A stretch of 64,000 bases of DNA from Tanypteryx hageni (Eukaryota > Arthropoda > Insecta > Odonata > Petaluridae). A program made the translations under genes and the position numbers. This document shows positions 47,701 to 58,689 of the stretch, piece after piece; positions within the stretch are counted from its first letter, which is position 1, and each line of letters begins with the position of its first letter. The notes under the pieces are model-generated. The model saw only the letters and a list, made by a program, of their open reading frames with translations. It made no database searches and was not told where the DNA came from. Location of the stretch: the NCBI GenBank assembly GCA_028673005.1, contig CM054115.1, positions 58,181,407 to 58,245,406 of the forward strand. Direction: 5' to 3'.

Positions 47701-50700
47701 CACATTAGGGTCAATGGCAGCTTGATGTTTTGGGTGGCCAGGTGCATTATCAAGAATCAGCAATACCTTGAAGGTAAGATTCTCCTTTCTGCAGTATTGC
47801 TCTGCCTCTACAATGAAATAGTTTTTAAACCAGTCCTTGAAAATCTGTCCTGTCACCCATGCCTCCTTGTTGGCTGCCCAATGCCCTGGCAACGTATTCC
47901 TGCTCACACCCTTTAAAGCACGTGGGTTATAAGAGCGATATACCAACAATGGCTTGCACTTAAAATCTCCCACCGCATTACCACATAAAAGAAGCATCAA
48001 CCTGTCCTTTGCTGCTTTAAAACCAAGTGCAGATTTCTCTTCCTTGCTAATGTAGCTATGCGAAGATATCCTCTTCCAGAAAAGCCCAGTTTCATCAGTG
48101 TTGAAAACTTGTTTTGGGCTGTACCCTTCGGCTGCTACAATGTCTTGGGAAATGAGGCAGCAGCAGCATGGTCTGCACTTGCAGCTCCCCTACTAACTTT
48201 AATGCTGTGCAAATTTTGATGATGGATAAATTTATTGAACCATCCTTTACTTGCAGAGAATGATTCTTCAGCACAATCCTGCTCCTGCTGTAGGTGTTCA
48301 AGCAGCTGCACTGCTTTAGCCCTTATGGCAGCCGATGAAAGATTCATTCTCTTATGGTTCTGGTCTTCTACCCAAATCTTGAACATTACTCTCCATTTTT
48401 TCCACAATAGGGTTTTGCACCCTCGTGGTTTTCTTTGCAGTTAAGGGAGTAGAGTACAAAACGGAACTCCTTATTTTCTCAGCATTCTTTTTGATGGAGC
48501 GAATGTTAGACTCACCGACGTTGTAGGCTCGACTGATGGAAGCAGATCCTTTCCTAGCATCAGCACGCTTTAAAATTTTGAGCTTTTGCTTCAGTGTCAA
48601 TGCGGTCCTCTTCCTCTTCATTTCATGCTCGGTGTGAGGGGTAGCCAGGCATTTGGAAGTCATTCTTTCAATGGTAACTGGAAAAACGCGTTACAAAGAT
48701 ACCAAAAAGTACTAATGCACACAGCACAACTGGTAACTCTTAACTGAAGGCAAAAGGAACTCTCAGGAGATATCCAAGGTATCTTTTGAGAAGAAGGGGA
48801 GAACAACTGACTAGTAAGGGAAAACATCTAAGGGTCTGCCACTCCATTTAATCCAGGCCTTCCCCACATTTCGAGAGACAACCTATGCAGTTCCGACAGC
48901 CTCATTCATATTTGGGATGAGTTTATTGACCAGAACCAAACACCATGTTTTCTGAAGAAAAATGCTCAATAGACAAACCTCCTCAAGTGTGCTCAAACAG
49001 TAGCATACATAATCTCCCTCTCATCTCCATTCCACTCTCATCTCTTTTACTGTAGTACTAATGCACTCAGCATAAGAGACAATGAGAGACTGAATGGTCG
49101 CTTTGTGACATAGTGGAGAACTTTCTTTGATTTGTATTGCACTGGCCACATAACAGTGAATCAAAGAAGTATAAAAAGAAATTCTGGTAGCAAAAAGTTG
49201 GTCGCATAATAGCGAATTTGCATAAAGCGAACCCGCATAAAGCAAGGGAAACCTGTAATATATTGCATGAGACAATGCGCTGGGTAATTCGGCAGATAGC
49301 CTTGGCGGGAAAACAGAAGATCGCAGTTTGCTAGCTAACTTGGTGACCGGGCATGATCGAATCAGAGCCAACCTGACTAACTAGCCTTTGTCGTACCCAA
49401 GAACCTCTAGCCCAGGGCTTCCCAACGTGGTGTCTGCAGGGGCCATGGCACCTGTCAAGGTTTGCTGTGGTGCTCGCCAAGGTTTGTTCAGATATCCTTA
49501 AATCTTTCAGCTCTTTCAACTAATAGTGTTGAGCAGTCACATAATGCTGGAAGGTGCCAATCTAAAAAGACTATGTAATACAGAATTTACATACAAATTC
49601 ATACAATGATTCTATTTGCAATTTTTTTCACCAACCTCAGAATTCGTATCATTTTAGCTTTAATCTTTATCGTAATGTATCTCACTGTAGTGAATGGTGA
49701 ACAGTTTAAAAAATCAATTAAAAATTGATAACATTTATATTAGATGATATAATGAATTTTGTAATAGCAATGAAAGATGTTGGTGGAGAAGAGCGCTTAA
49801 GGTGCCAATACACCTTGAGCCGGTCCTGACTGCACCTAAAATCCCGTCGAATATGCTGGTCCCACGAAAGATTGTGACAAATGGTGACTCCTAAATATTT
49901 AACATACCTGCTTCATTCCATCGATTTTATACTCAAAATCAATCTCTTTGTTCTTGCTTTGCCAGAAAGTTACTGTGGAACATTTACGGTAATTAAGTTT
50001 GATTTGCTGGGCATATATAGCTTTTAAATCTTCCTGTAGCGACTGATAATCATACCAGTTGTTTATATCTCTATATACGATGGTACCATATTGAAACATC
50101 TGATTTTACTATATGAGTTTCTTATATTAAGAATAAAAAAGGGTCTGAGACACACTAGGATTCTTTCGCTCCTGCGATATCTGTTGCCTCATAGAAACTA
50201 GGGAATTCATTTTAGAGTAAAGACCTTAAACTTGTGAAATTGGCTTTGGCGAACAAATAAAGATTTCTTCTTGCCTTGACCTGTTTTTCAATGTCTAATT
50301 TAAACTCCACTTACACGGCCTGTGATCGCTAATTCTTTATTTAATAAACACCTTATTCATATGCTTTGGGTAGTGATGGCTAATAAATCTAATACATTTT
50401 TCGATCTTGTGGGCACCTCACTACCTGGCACAAAGAGTGTTTACCGAAAGTTTCTATTAAAACTTCGTGTGATGCTCTCTACTGACGGAATGAAAGCAAT
50501 TATGATTCCAGTCAATTGGAGGTAGATTGAAAACGCCCAATTATAATGGCTCTATCTTTATTTATCGAACTTAGCATCAACACTTGTTTCTCGAGATACT
50601 AAATAGTTAATATATATGCATTATGAGGCCTATAAAAGACACGTCTTTACAACTTTAGAGCCACTTCCTTTGACACAATGCCACACACTTTCAACTTTGC

Positions 50701-53700
50701 TGTTGCTAATCACTATTGCAATAGTAAAGAATTCACAGCATTTGCTTTCAATGACCATTGTGTTGTGCAATGTTTTTTCTATCTACTGTATAATAAATAT
50801 TCAATTTGGTACCCCTTACGAAGATGTGCCCTGGCTGCCCTGCCCTCACTATGGCCCTGTGTATGTATGTGTATCTTACACAAATAGAAAATATTGGTCT
50901 TTTATATGTACAGCTAAACTAATGATTGGAAATAATTTTTAAAAAATTATTTCCAGCTTTTAGCTGTTTGCATAGGATTCTGTTAATTTTTTCCATCAAT
51001 TTCTAGCAGAACTAATAATAAAGAAATGATGCAGAAAGCCTTTACAAGTATTGAGATCTCTTCATTGATGACATCTTAAATTTCATTGCTGAATGCTTTC
51101 TGAATAATTTGAGTGATGAAGAAACAAAATAAAATTAATATAATTCAGAGTTTTTGTACTTGGCAAGTGTTTATTTAATAAAGCTGATTCATAAATTCCA
51201 GTATTATACAGAATTTCACAGAGTTACCAAGGAAAAACTTATGGTACCTCTCTTTGTGGTCTATAATATTTTTATCAAATCTTTAAAGTTCATTCTCATG
51301 CTGTTATTAATGATTTCCTTGTAGGATATGCAGAGTAAAACAATTTCAATCAAAGTAGTTGCATTGTAAAATAACTCTCTTGTTATTTATGATTGTTGGA
51401 AATAACAGATAGAGATGGAGATGGACAACTAACGGAGACAGAATATTCGAGATTTGTTTGGGAGGAAGGTGAAGAAGAAGAAGAGGAAGGAATTGAAGAT
51501 CATCACAGGAAGGAGGGGGAAGTTCAACGTGAAGAAGAACGCAGAAAAGAATTCAGGGAGCAAGTGGACACAGATGGCAATGGACATGCAGATCGTAGGG
51601 AGCTTTTGGTAAAATTTGCTTTCTGGATCATGATACATGAAATTATTAACTGCTAGTCTGGTGCAGAATTTATGTTAGGGTACATAGGTGGGAGATATAG
51701 CACTTATGGCAAATTTTTAGGAAACATCTTACTTATGTCTTGCACTTTCATAAAGAGTAGCTTTTTTATTTAAAATATGTTTAACATTTGAGCATTAAAT
51801 TATTATTTACTAGTACAAAACCCCTTCAATATGACGGGTATGCATGGATTAAATATTAAATTTAAGGCACTTCCCATTCTTCCTCCTTTTCTCTCTTCCA
51901 TTATCCTCCCTCATATTTTAAGTTTATATTAGATTTTTCGACATTTCATAAAGAAGTTGCTATGGTAGCTGCCATTGTTGATTTCGGATTTTTGCATTAT
52001 TGGACTCAGGCTCTCAAGTGCATTTACACAACTTACAATGAAACAAAAACCTGAAGGACAAAAACCGATTGAAAATTTATGTGAAAAGTTTCATGTAAAT
52101 TTAAAACAAATAAACATGTAGTGTAAAAACTTTGTCAGAAACGACTCCAATCCATTGTAATGATGGACAACTCAACATTTCAAATAGGAAAGATACTTCA
52201 TGCATACATTGAAAATATCTTTTCGTTTGCAAATTTTATTGGGCAGTTTAAAGCAAATTACCATATTGACAATGATTATGATTAATTTCTTTCGATAATT
52301 ATGCAAAATATTGGACGCATGGCCAGTGCATTTATAGTCATTACAAAAAATGTGTGAATTAAAAAAAGCTACTTACTAAGTTTTTTCGTGATCAAGGTAA
52401 ACAAAACAAAAACCTAATTAAAATATTAGCAATCGTATGTTTGTTCGCATTTCTTCCATGCCTTAGAAATGGCACTGCAGTAAACAAACCTATTGTTCAA
52501 ATTAAGCCATCATTACTTCCTTTTCGATTAAAATGCATTCAAAATATATAAGAAGAGTTCTCACAATTGATTTAAAATACAATATCAAAGTTCATGTCGT
52601 TGCTTTTAGATATAGACGTAATTTTGCTAGATCAGCAACAATGCCGTCGCCCTTGATTACGAAATTTTGTCATCTAAAATTTAGCCAAATTTTCGTGTTA
52701 ATAATGAATTTGTGGAACGATTCGACATGCATTTGAAAATTGATGGCTGGAAAATAAATATCCATTCTTTTAGGCATCGTTTGGTGCAAGTCTCATATTC
52801 ATATCACAATTCTAAGTGATTTTAAAATGCAAATGAAAAATGTGCTGCAACTGTGCAAACACACAGAAAGAAAGACAGAATTTTCTTTAATATATGTAAT
52901 AGATGGCTGTGGAATTATTATACCATGTAATATTTCTGCTGGACAAGGAAGGATCACGACAAATTTTAGCCTTATGAAGCCAGAATATGATCTGGATACC
53001 TTTACTTTTGGAAATTATATGATCACAAATAAAAAAAAAGCAATGTATGTTCTTATTATGAAGATCTCCTATTTGTCATTGGATAGATCCATAGGATTTT
53101 CAAATACTCACCAGCCGTTTCTCAGAATCAAGACTGTAGAAGTAAAATATGAAAAGGAAAGCATTTCATTTATAATTGTGTCCGAGTACAATTCATAATT
53201 ATTTTGCTAAAATTACCTACATCAATCTGCTACAAGATAACTCCTGTAAAATAGGAATTATTTAATCATTTGGATTCCAGCTATTAGGTGAGTTAGATGA
53301 TTTTGAATCAAAGTAAAGCCACTTTAAATTGGTAATAGTTCACCATAGGATTGACAGATGGCAAAAGGGGAATGAATGTAGTCTTCAAATTAATTTTTGC
53401 AGCATGTAACTGATATAATATTGCCATTTAAATTTGTTATCATCTTATATCTTTTTAATTAGATATGATAACTATATTATTATTACTAGGGGCACTGTAA
53501 CTGAGACCTATGGATGGATATTTTCTATTTTATGGCCTCGAAATTTCCCACTAAAAATTACCCTAAATTCCCATGCATAATGCACTCTCGTAGATAACGT
53601 GCAGCAAAGACTGAGTATATGTTTTATGAGTCCCAGAATTCTCATATATAACACGAACCCATAACCGCAGCACTGCAAACAAAGAACGAACAGGAAAGAA

Positions 53701-54081
53701 GCATCCAAAGTCGAGATTGTGAAAAAATGAGGAACATCGACAAAAACAAACCCAATGGTAAAGAGAATGTTTAATCTATGGCCTGCATCAAAGCATTTGT
53801 TGCGAGTTGATTAGATCAAAATCAATAATCCATTATAACGTCTTAATTATTATTGAAAGCATCGAGCCAATGCAATCTTTAATTAATTACCATTTCCCTT
53901 TTAAAAGCTTTGAGCTAGTTGCTATGGTAGTTAGAATTTTTCATTGTTGTGCCTCAGAAAAATGCTTTCTTTGCCAAAATTCATCTCTCTAGTCCTTCTA
54001 GAAGTAGCTTAGAATGAGACATGGGACACCTAGGAGGTTCATACACAAGATTTTTATATTATAGAGAGATAATGTAATATA

Positions 54082-54145
<64 letters not shown>

Positions 54146-54599
54146 AGAATATCATAACATTAAGTAACTTTTTAACTAAAAAATGTGGTTTATAAACATG
54201 TAAACAGTTTCATGGATTGTGATTTTCTACTATAAACTCACATAAGTTTAAAAATCTTGAAAAATTACTTAGACGTGATTTTGATTTTGCAATAGAATAA
54301 TTAAATCAAGTGCATTTTCTCCCTATGGCTATAAGCTAATGGCATTAATAACCACATCATTTGTTAAAATTTAGCAAAAAAATTTTGGAACTTCCTATTT
54401 ATCACATTATTTACTTGTTTAGAAATATATAGATCCAAGCAACCCACGTCATGCACGAGAGGAGGCGGAGACATTGATGGTTCTTTCAGATGCAGATCAT
54501 GATGGCCACTTATCCCTTCGAGAAGTGCTCAATAAGATGGATTTATTCCTTGGCAGCAAGATGGTAGATGCAGCTCGTAGCTTCCATGATGAATTTTAA
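38448..54599 (+). CDS. SDF4: 45-kDa calcium-binding protein (Cab45/SDF4), six exons
   Basis: Exons 38448-38770, 39024-39163, 39478-39591, 40195-40344, 51409-51608 and 54423-54599 join with GT-AG borders and matching phases into 367 codons (1104 bases with stop). This is close to the usual Cab45 length. Residues about 17-37 form a signal or anchor segment; about 50-107 is an acidic linker. Canonical EF-hand loops lie at 110-121, 243-254, 296-307 and 332-343; loops near 149-161 and 206-217 are degenerate. The protein ends HDEF, like the HEEF end of vertebrate Cab45. In the family it is a CREC-type soluble Golgi or secretory-pathway Ca-binding protein that helps sort cargo; Drosophila scf is the presumed counterpart. 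Exon 5 carries an unusually acidic run (261-273). Intron 5 is 11 kb and transposon-filled. Confidence 0.94.
39024..39163 (+). CDS. SDF4: Cab45 exon 2
   Basis: The acceptor is 'tttttcgtcgtag'. Encodes the first EF-hand loop, DTDGDGLLSVAE (110-121), and most of the second, degenerate loop. The donor is 'aatg|gtaaca', phase 1. Confidence 0.92.
39478..39591 (+). CDS. SDF4: Cab45 exon 3
   Basis: The acceptor is 'ttaccactatag'. Completes loop two with GVITWDEY, then a basic, helical linker (KHDKRHKG). The donor is 'aaag|gtaaag', phase 1. Confidence 0.92.
40195..40344 (+). CDS. SDF4: Cab45 exon 4
   Basis: The acceptor is 'gctatttcag'. Encodes DRASWSEA, a degenerate third EF-hand (SDPDALTLDEF) and the HPE motif seen in Cab45 proteins. 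The donor is 'tttg|gtaaaa', phase 1. Confidence 0.92.
40567..40690. repeat. Degenerate 'gacaaattcgtc' repeat with hairpin potential
   Basis: Several variants of 'acacgacaaattcgtcgtg' occur in about 120 bases, and 'cacacgac' pairs with 'gtcgtgtg' 43 bases later. Inverted relatives occur at 43980-44065. It looks like the subterminal region of a small transposon; the family is not identified. Confidence 0.4.
41208..41969 (-). mobile_element. Internally deleted pogo-like element (762 bp)
   Basis: Ends CCGTATTGTCCCGAATATAA and the inverse of 'ttatatttgggacaatatgg' form inverted repeats, with TA on each side (41206-41207 and 41970-41971), as expected for Tc1/mariner-pogo elements. It carries part of a DDE transposase on the minus strand. 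A second copy of the right end lies at 10497-10755. Confidence 0.88.
41284..41628 (-). pseudogene. Partial pogo/Tigger-type DDE transposase
   Basis: A 114-codon frame covering the middle of a DDE_1 domain: ITIMLAVTADGQKLTPYVI, then LPSGVIFHAQEKGWMNKELV and LDWLKVVW. The N-terminal DNA-binding part and the rest of the catalytic domain are absent, so it is a deletion derivative. The surviving stretch is free of stops. Confidence 0.8.
41972..43124. other. Intron 5 sequence with a repeat 5' part
   Basis: From about 42120, 'gtctgtccgtccatccatcc' starts a stretch typical of insect repeat or LINE non-coding ends. No coding signal. Confidence 0.4.
43125..43690 (+). repeat. Tandem repeat, ~284-bp period
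   Basis: Units share 'aaattt(a/g)gttgaaat', 'cca attccctcc'-type and 'gatccg(g/a)tccaaatatgc' words, at about 43196/43480/43627, 43218/43503/43650 and 43288/43570. Two units and a partial third are visible. The wording resembles non-coding 3' ends common in insect retroelements. Confidence 0.65.
43839..44549. other. Intron 5, mostly unrecognised
   Basis: Contains 43980-44065, an inverted relative of the repeat at 40567-40690. Otherwise AT-rich without features. Confidence 0.4.
44550..45340 (-). pseudogene. C-terminal remnant of a ZMYM1-like hAT transposase
   Basis: Minus-strand translation of 44700-44550 gives LKLINVYLWASMNQERLSALALTIDYDT, the hAT dimerisation region, followed by a stop near 44545. 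It is related to the copy at 29700-32080. Upstream on the minus strand, frames to about 45340 show further transposase-like pieces with many stops. No termini were found. Confidence 0.6.
45605..45916 (-). pseudogene. C-terminal part of a LINE reverse transcriptase
   Basis: The minus strand encodes MEYVSSTWDLYEKGHITERE, then RMRCIADRFVKQ, then SVTSFL-like LRYLNWVSLADCR. This is the post-RT segment of jockey/CR1-type LINEs (EY.SSVWDP...I..IE..QRR.ARFV). It is continuous with the RT piece at 49829-50160, the two being separated by the hAT-like element at 45925-49828. Confidence 0.8.
45917..45924. repeat. 8-bp target duplication, left copy
   Basis: ACTGCACC lies directly left of the element and is repeated exactly at 49829-49836, splitting the LINE coding sequence. 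Confidence 0.85.
46565..49255 (-). mobile_element. Tigger (pogo superfamily) DNA transposon (2691 bp)
   Basis: Both ends carry AGGTTTCCCT(C/T)GC inverted repeats and are bordered by TA (46563-46564 and 49256-49257). Subterminal 'gcgggggttgcgttcc' and repeated 'cgcataaagcgaac' words are characteristic of the Tigger group. A broken CENP-B-like transposase lies inside on the minus strand. Confidence 0.93.
46840..48663 (-). pseudogene. Tigger/jerky-type transposase, frameshifted
   Basis: Starts at 48663 with MTSKCLATPHTEHEMKRKR and the CENP-B N-terminal HTH (LKQKLKILKRADARKG then NVGESNIRSI). A second HTH_Tnp_Tc5-type domain follows at 48407-48135 (AKAVQLLEHLQQEQ, SKGWFNKFIHHQN). The DDE domain starts at about 48110 with NTDETGLFWK (first catalytic Asp) and continues in the 48000-47659 frame with LLILDNAPGHP (second Asp). 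The C-terminal part (47435-47223, 47187-46840) is acidic then low complexity. At least three frameshifts or stops break it. The recognisable catalytic motifs suggest moderate age. Confidence 0.92.
49413..49560 (+). repeat. hAT-type terminus fragment
   Basis: 'cagggcttcccaacgtggtg' resembles the widespread hAT end of the CAGGG-TTCCCAAC type. No opposite end or duplication was seen. It lies inside the 45925-49828 element, right of the Tigger. Confidence 0.35.
49829..50160 (-). pseudogene. LINE reverse transcriptase core fragment
   Basis: The minus strand at 50099-49899 encodes FQYGTIVYRDINNWYDYQSL, then LQEDLKAIYAQQIKLNYRKC and FWQSKNKEIDFEYKIDG. It then continues in another frame with KYLGVTICHNLSWDQHI. 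This is the region from the YADD motif to the thumb of jockey/CR1-type RTs. The catalytic YADD-equivalent is unrecognisable (QYGT), so it is dead. It continues at 45916-45605. Confidence 0.8.
50161..51408. other. Intron 5, unrecognised
   Basis: No supported feature. Short plus-strand frames (50616-50942) have no domain. The end of the region is the pyrimidine-poor acceptor 'gttggaaataacag' of Cab45 exon 5. Confidence 0.5.
51409..51608 (+). CDS. SDF4: Cab45 exon 5
   Basis: The first base pairs with the previous exon to encode Asp243 of DRDGDGQLTETE. It then encodes a glutamate-rich run (WEEGEEEEEEGIED), a charged helix and the loop DTDGNGHADRRE (296-307). The donor is 'tttg|gtaaaa', phase 0. 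Confidence 0.92.
53900..54142 (+). repeat. Dispersed repeat ending in a TA microsatellite
   Basis: 'agttgctatggtagtta', 'tttttcattgttg' and 'cttctagaagtagctta' recur in the same order at about 58812-59180, where the copy also ends in a TA-rich tract. The structure fits the 3' region of a non-LTR element with a microsatellite tail. Confidence 0.55.
54083..54142. repeat. (TA)n microsatellite
   Basis: About 29 uninterrupted TA units after 'atagtg'. Probably the tail of the adjoining repeat; expected to be length-variable. Confidence 0.95.
54423..54599 (+). CDS. SDF4: Cab45 exon 6 (last)
   Basis: The acceptor is 'cattatttacttgtttag'. Encodes KYIDPSNPRHAREEAE, the last EF-hand loop DADHDGHLSLRE (332-343), the GSKMVDAARSFHDEF end and TAA. 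The conserved end confirms the reading frame. Confidence 0.93.
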   Translation, partial: KYIDPSNPRHAREEAETLMVLSDADHDGHLSLREVLNKMDLFLGSKMVDAARSFHDEF

Positions 54600-57500
54600 T
54601 TATTTTTGCCAAATTTGTCTTAAATCAATACTAGTTGTTGAGCATTGGTATATGTTATACCGTCCATTTCTTTTAGCCAGCAAATTGTGGATATTTTATA
54701 CTTAAGAACTCTTTAGAGATCTCCGGCATGGAACTTTGGAAATGCCATCATCTGCAGCTTACCTATAAAGTTGGCAAATTTTTAACTTAATAATGTGAGC
54801 ATTGGTGAGTAAAATCATACTTATGAGTCAATATAATAAGAAAGAAGCTAATATTAACTAAAATGTTCCAGAATAGTATTATTGTATTTAAGATATGTAA
54901 AGTTTGTCAATCAGGTGATTCTGATGAAACTGGGCACAAGTAATACCCGTTCCTCTAAGTCTGCACATTCATTTGTGACATCCTGACTTTTTTACGAGTT
55001 TAAAAAAGGTTATGGAATATTTTTGTATTTTGTGCTTTGAAAATATGAAACTGTCATCACTTTTTTTTAAGTTTGGGTGTTCATGGCATGTGTGAGTTAA
55101 AAATGAAGCTAATCGGTGTATTAGACATGTACGTGCCTCTTCAAAATAGTGTGTGAAAAAAGAAATAATTCGACGTGGAAAGAAAATTCAGTCTGTTCAA
55201 AAGAATGTTGAGTCAACAATAACAAATATCCTTCCAGAAGATAATTAAAGCGGTCGTAGAGTAATTGTAGTGCATAGCTAAAGTTGAATCCCGTTAGATT
55301 TAAGATTATGTAGACAGCAAGAAATTAGTAATAGAGAATCTAACAGTCCAAGTGTGAAGTTTAAAATAGGTAACCAAGCATCTATCTTGAATTTTCTCCT
55401 ATCTCTTTCTATATGATACACTTTCTCCCCTTGACACATTGAAAACTTTACATTTGTTCGTATTTTTAATTTACGAGCTGCATCGACTCCAAAAGTAAAG
55501 AGCAAGGTTGAATCAAAATGTTTAGTTTTATGACATAAATTCAAACTTCATTTGAATGCTTCAATAGAAGCAGTTAAAGTGAAGGATTGCTTCTTAGTAT
55601 TATTTCTTGGATGCAAAAAAATAATTAAAGTGTTTATAAAAAAATTTGGCTTGAGCTTGTGAGCCATTTTTTAACTGTATTAAGATGCCATAATATTGCC
55701 AGGAAAAGTACCCGAGATATCTCTAATTTCATGGCATAGTATTAAAGCAAAATTTCCAGGTGATAATAGTTTCAAACGTGTAAGCTATAGATATGGAGGC
55801 AATTTACATAGGAATGTATGTAATATAAATGCAAATTTAAAAATGTTGTGTAGACCACCACTTGTGTTTTCAAATGTCTAATTTTCTCTGCATCTCATTT
55901 TGCTATCTATGTGAAAAGCTATCCTTTTTTAATCTATATGACCGTTGTCATACAAGCATGTTATTGCCTGGATTTGCAACTTATTATTGCAAAAAACAAT
56001 GAATCCTTCAAAACGACTGACTTTTACTTACATTTTTTATTCACTCTTAAGTTTTTGTTCTTAATACTTAGTTTATTCTCAGCTCAAATTGAGCATGTTA
56101 TTTTTTAATTGAAGGCCTAATTATGTTATAGCATTAACGAAAAATTGCTATTGAGGAGACGCAGCAGTTTTATCCCTATTTCCCAGTTTTAGCCCTAGAG
56201 TAACTCCTATATATTTTCACTATCCAATTTTAACAGTTAATAATCATAGAGGTGTCACAATGAAACTAAATTCGTACTTAACCAATAAACATAAGCCAAG
56301 TATGATATTTGCATGAAGGATGAAAATTAATTACACAAAAGAATAAATTTAAGAGAGAAATTGGTGACAAATAAAAGCTATTCAGAATTATATGTATCCA
56401 ACTTCACATCTACAGACATAGGTAGTCAATCATAAAAATTGTTTCCCTTGTCAAGTTTTGCAAAAGTGGTCATAGTAATTATTGATACAATTTTGAGAAA
56501 ACTTGGAATTTATAGATGATTCTGATGAAAATATTTTTACTTTTCTATAATTTATCCAATTTTAGGGAGCAACAAATTTATGCCCATTATGTGAATTGAT
56601 CTTATGCAGTGCTTTTGAATGCAAGGAAAGGGTTGTTTACTGAAATCATGTAATTGGCTGTGTTACAATATGTTGTTTATGGTTATTTACCGAGAGCTTA
56701 TAATTAATGTGTTTGAAAAAATGTTTCTGATGAAAGATGCACTTATATATAACCATATTTTAACAGCTTTTAATATTAAAATTATTATAAATATACACTT
56801 GATAAAATGTTAATGATGTTTGATTCTATAGCATTTGTTACATTCTTATACTGTTTGTTAGTAATACAAATTTCTATATTTGTTAATTTAACCAGATATC
56901 TCGTCTACCTGTGATTGCTTAAAAATGTATTTATACCCTAAGTTCATTGACAACTAATATAAAGTTTCAATTAATGCACAGTATATTTGAGGCATTCCAG
57001 CACAAAAATCAGGTATTACTTTAATTTGTATTCATAGTGCTTGCTATTTATTGTACATTTGTAAATAAATTCCAACAATCTGTTGGTAATAAAAATGTAT
57101 TCGTTTGACCTTTCTCTCTTCCTTGGAAATTGAGAAAAATAGACAGGGAGGCTTACTGTACATGGTACACAATAATGACAAACTTGAATAGAGACTAATG
57201 ATTGAAACATCACTATTTGCAAATTTCCACTTTCATTAATTAAAAAGGCACAACTAGTAAGGTCTGATGTTTCTTTAAAATAGAACAAACTTTGTGTTAG
57301 TTTATTTAATAAAGTGGAAATTTACAAATAAGGATACCTTGTATTCATTATGGGTAAATTCAAAACATTGATATACTATATTTCAATACATATCAGTTTA
57401 CTAGAATAAAATGAAGCCACTCGTGTGACTGGCAATTTGTTGGGTCCTCCTTCATTCATTGTCATAAAGAATGCTTCTTTGGTCTTATAAGTCAAATAAT

Positions 57501-58689
57501 GGCTAAGTCATGGATGGTATAAATTCTCGTCATATGAGCTGAAATGCTTTAATGTGAATAATTGAGCAAAAATTAGAATATTGAGATTGTTTTTCAGAAC
57601 ATGGATGCAGTGTAAATTAATGGCTACATTTATTATAACCAACCTCATACGTTCTTTATGCTATGGTTATTAATACATAACAATAAGAAGATAGCAGAAA
57701 ATTCCGACCAATGAAATTTCTCTGGCATGCCTACCCTATTTCTAATAATTCCATTGGCTTGCTGTAATATTTAAATGGGCGTAAGTATAATGATTTTTTT
57801 AATATAATTGATGAGTTGCCTAACAGATTCATATTTGTACAAACAAATCACAGACAATATTCCATCATATATGAAAGTTTGATAATTGAGCAATATACTA
57901 ACTAGACTGAATAAACTTCACCTTGTCATAATCAGAGAAATTACCTTCGCAATTTCAATAATATGCCAAAATGTATTGCACAGTTGATCCAGAATGAAAA
58001 GTACGTTCATTTTTTAATTGCACTTAAAAAAGTAAAATCAAAGTTTATTATCCAAGAAGTGGTCGTGCGGGGTGCTGTAGACACCCCAGCCCTGTTTTAC
58101 GACAGGGTTTTTACTTTTAGGTTTTATGACTCATATCCTTCAGTAGCTGGAGTGGCATGTGCCTTCAACCATTTTCGCCTAAAAAAGATATCCTACAGTT
58201 ATTCTTTGAGTTTGGACATTTTTCTTAGACAGTGCAACAGCATTGTGCAGAAATCTGTTTTTTGTTTTGCAAGTAGTTTGTACATTTTATTGTGAAATTA
58301 CCTTATATTAAACAAGTTGTCGGTGCTTGCATACTGCAAGCCTTAAAAAAATCACCCTACACCATTATATAAACTCTTAAATAAACCAATGCGACAGCAT
58401 TTGAACTACACAGAGCCCATTTATATAAGATAGTAGTTTTCATCTTCTGTGAAATTAAGGTATCTATCCGGAATTTCTAAATTCTCTGGCAATCGGCTCA
58501 CGTCAAAGTTTTCCAATTTCAAGTTTCATGGCTCAGATCGCCCCTTTTTAAGCAATAACTATAATCATCATTAAGATAATAGCTTATATGTTACACTAAA
58601 ATTTATGTAAAAATTAGGATATTTTGTGTGTTAGGATTATGATTTCATCATCCGTGCCTTTTAGAACGTATCTGGATTTTAAAAATTAA
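54600..58689. other. 3' flank of Cab45 and AT-rich intergenic DNA
   Basis: The 3' UTR starts here; several ATTAAA/AATAAA words exist and none can be chosen. At 58070-58115 two adjacent GC-rich hairpins occur (GGGGTG/CACCCC and CCCTGT/ACAGGG), and at 58324-58342 a hairpin GCTTGCA/TGCAAGC precedes 'aaaaaaatcaccctac'. Frames here lack domains. Confidence 0.45.

Larger units (their letters stand above)
45925..49828. mobile_element. hAT-like element inserted in a LINE and carrying a Tigger
   Basis: Starts CTAGGGGCGAGCACTTGAGG and ends 'accttgagccggtcctg', whose inverse is CAGGACCGGCTCAAGG. Exact octamers ACTGCACC flank it. Without the nested Tigger it is about 1.2 kb and has no transposase, so it was non-autonomous. 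A similar solo end is at 928-984. The decay of the ends makes the inverted repeats imperfect. Confidence 0.75.
51609..54422. other. Cab45 intron 6
   Basis: Contains a fragment of the 'gttgctatggtag' repeat family at about 51955-51990, a 123-codon chance-like frame at 52827-53198, and the repeat plus TA microsatellite at 53900-54142. No other gene seen. Confidence 0.5.

Noticed and set aside
52827..53198. 123-codon plus-strand frame in Cab45 intron 6
   Set aside because: No recognisable domain, no splice signals, AT-driven composition.
54083..54142. TA tract considered as a replication or regulatory element
   Set aside because: A pure dinucleotide tract at the end of a dispersed repeat is best explained as a retroelement tail or microsatellite.
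57963..58295. 110-codon plus-strand frame
   Set aside because: No domain; it spans hairpin-forming sequence and is more likely repeat-derived.
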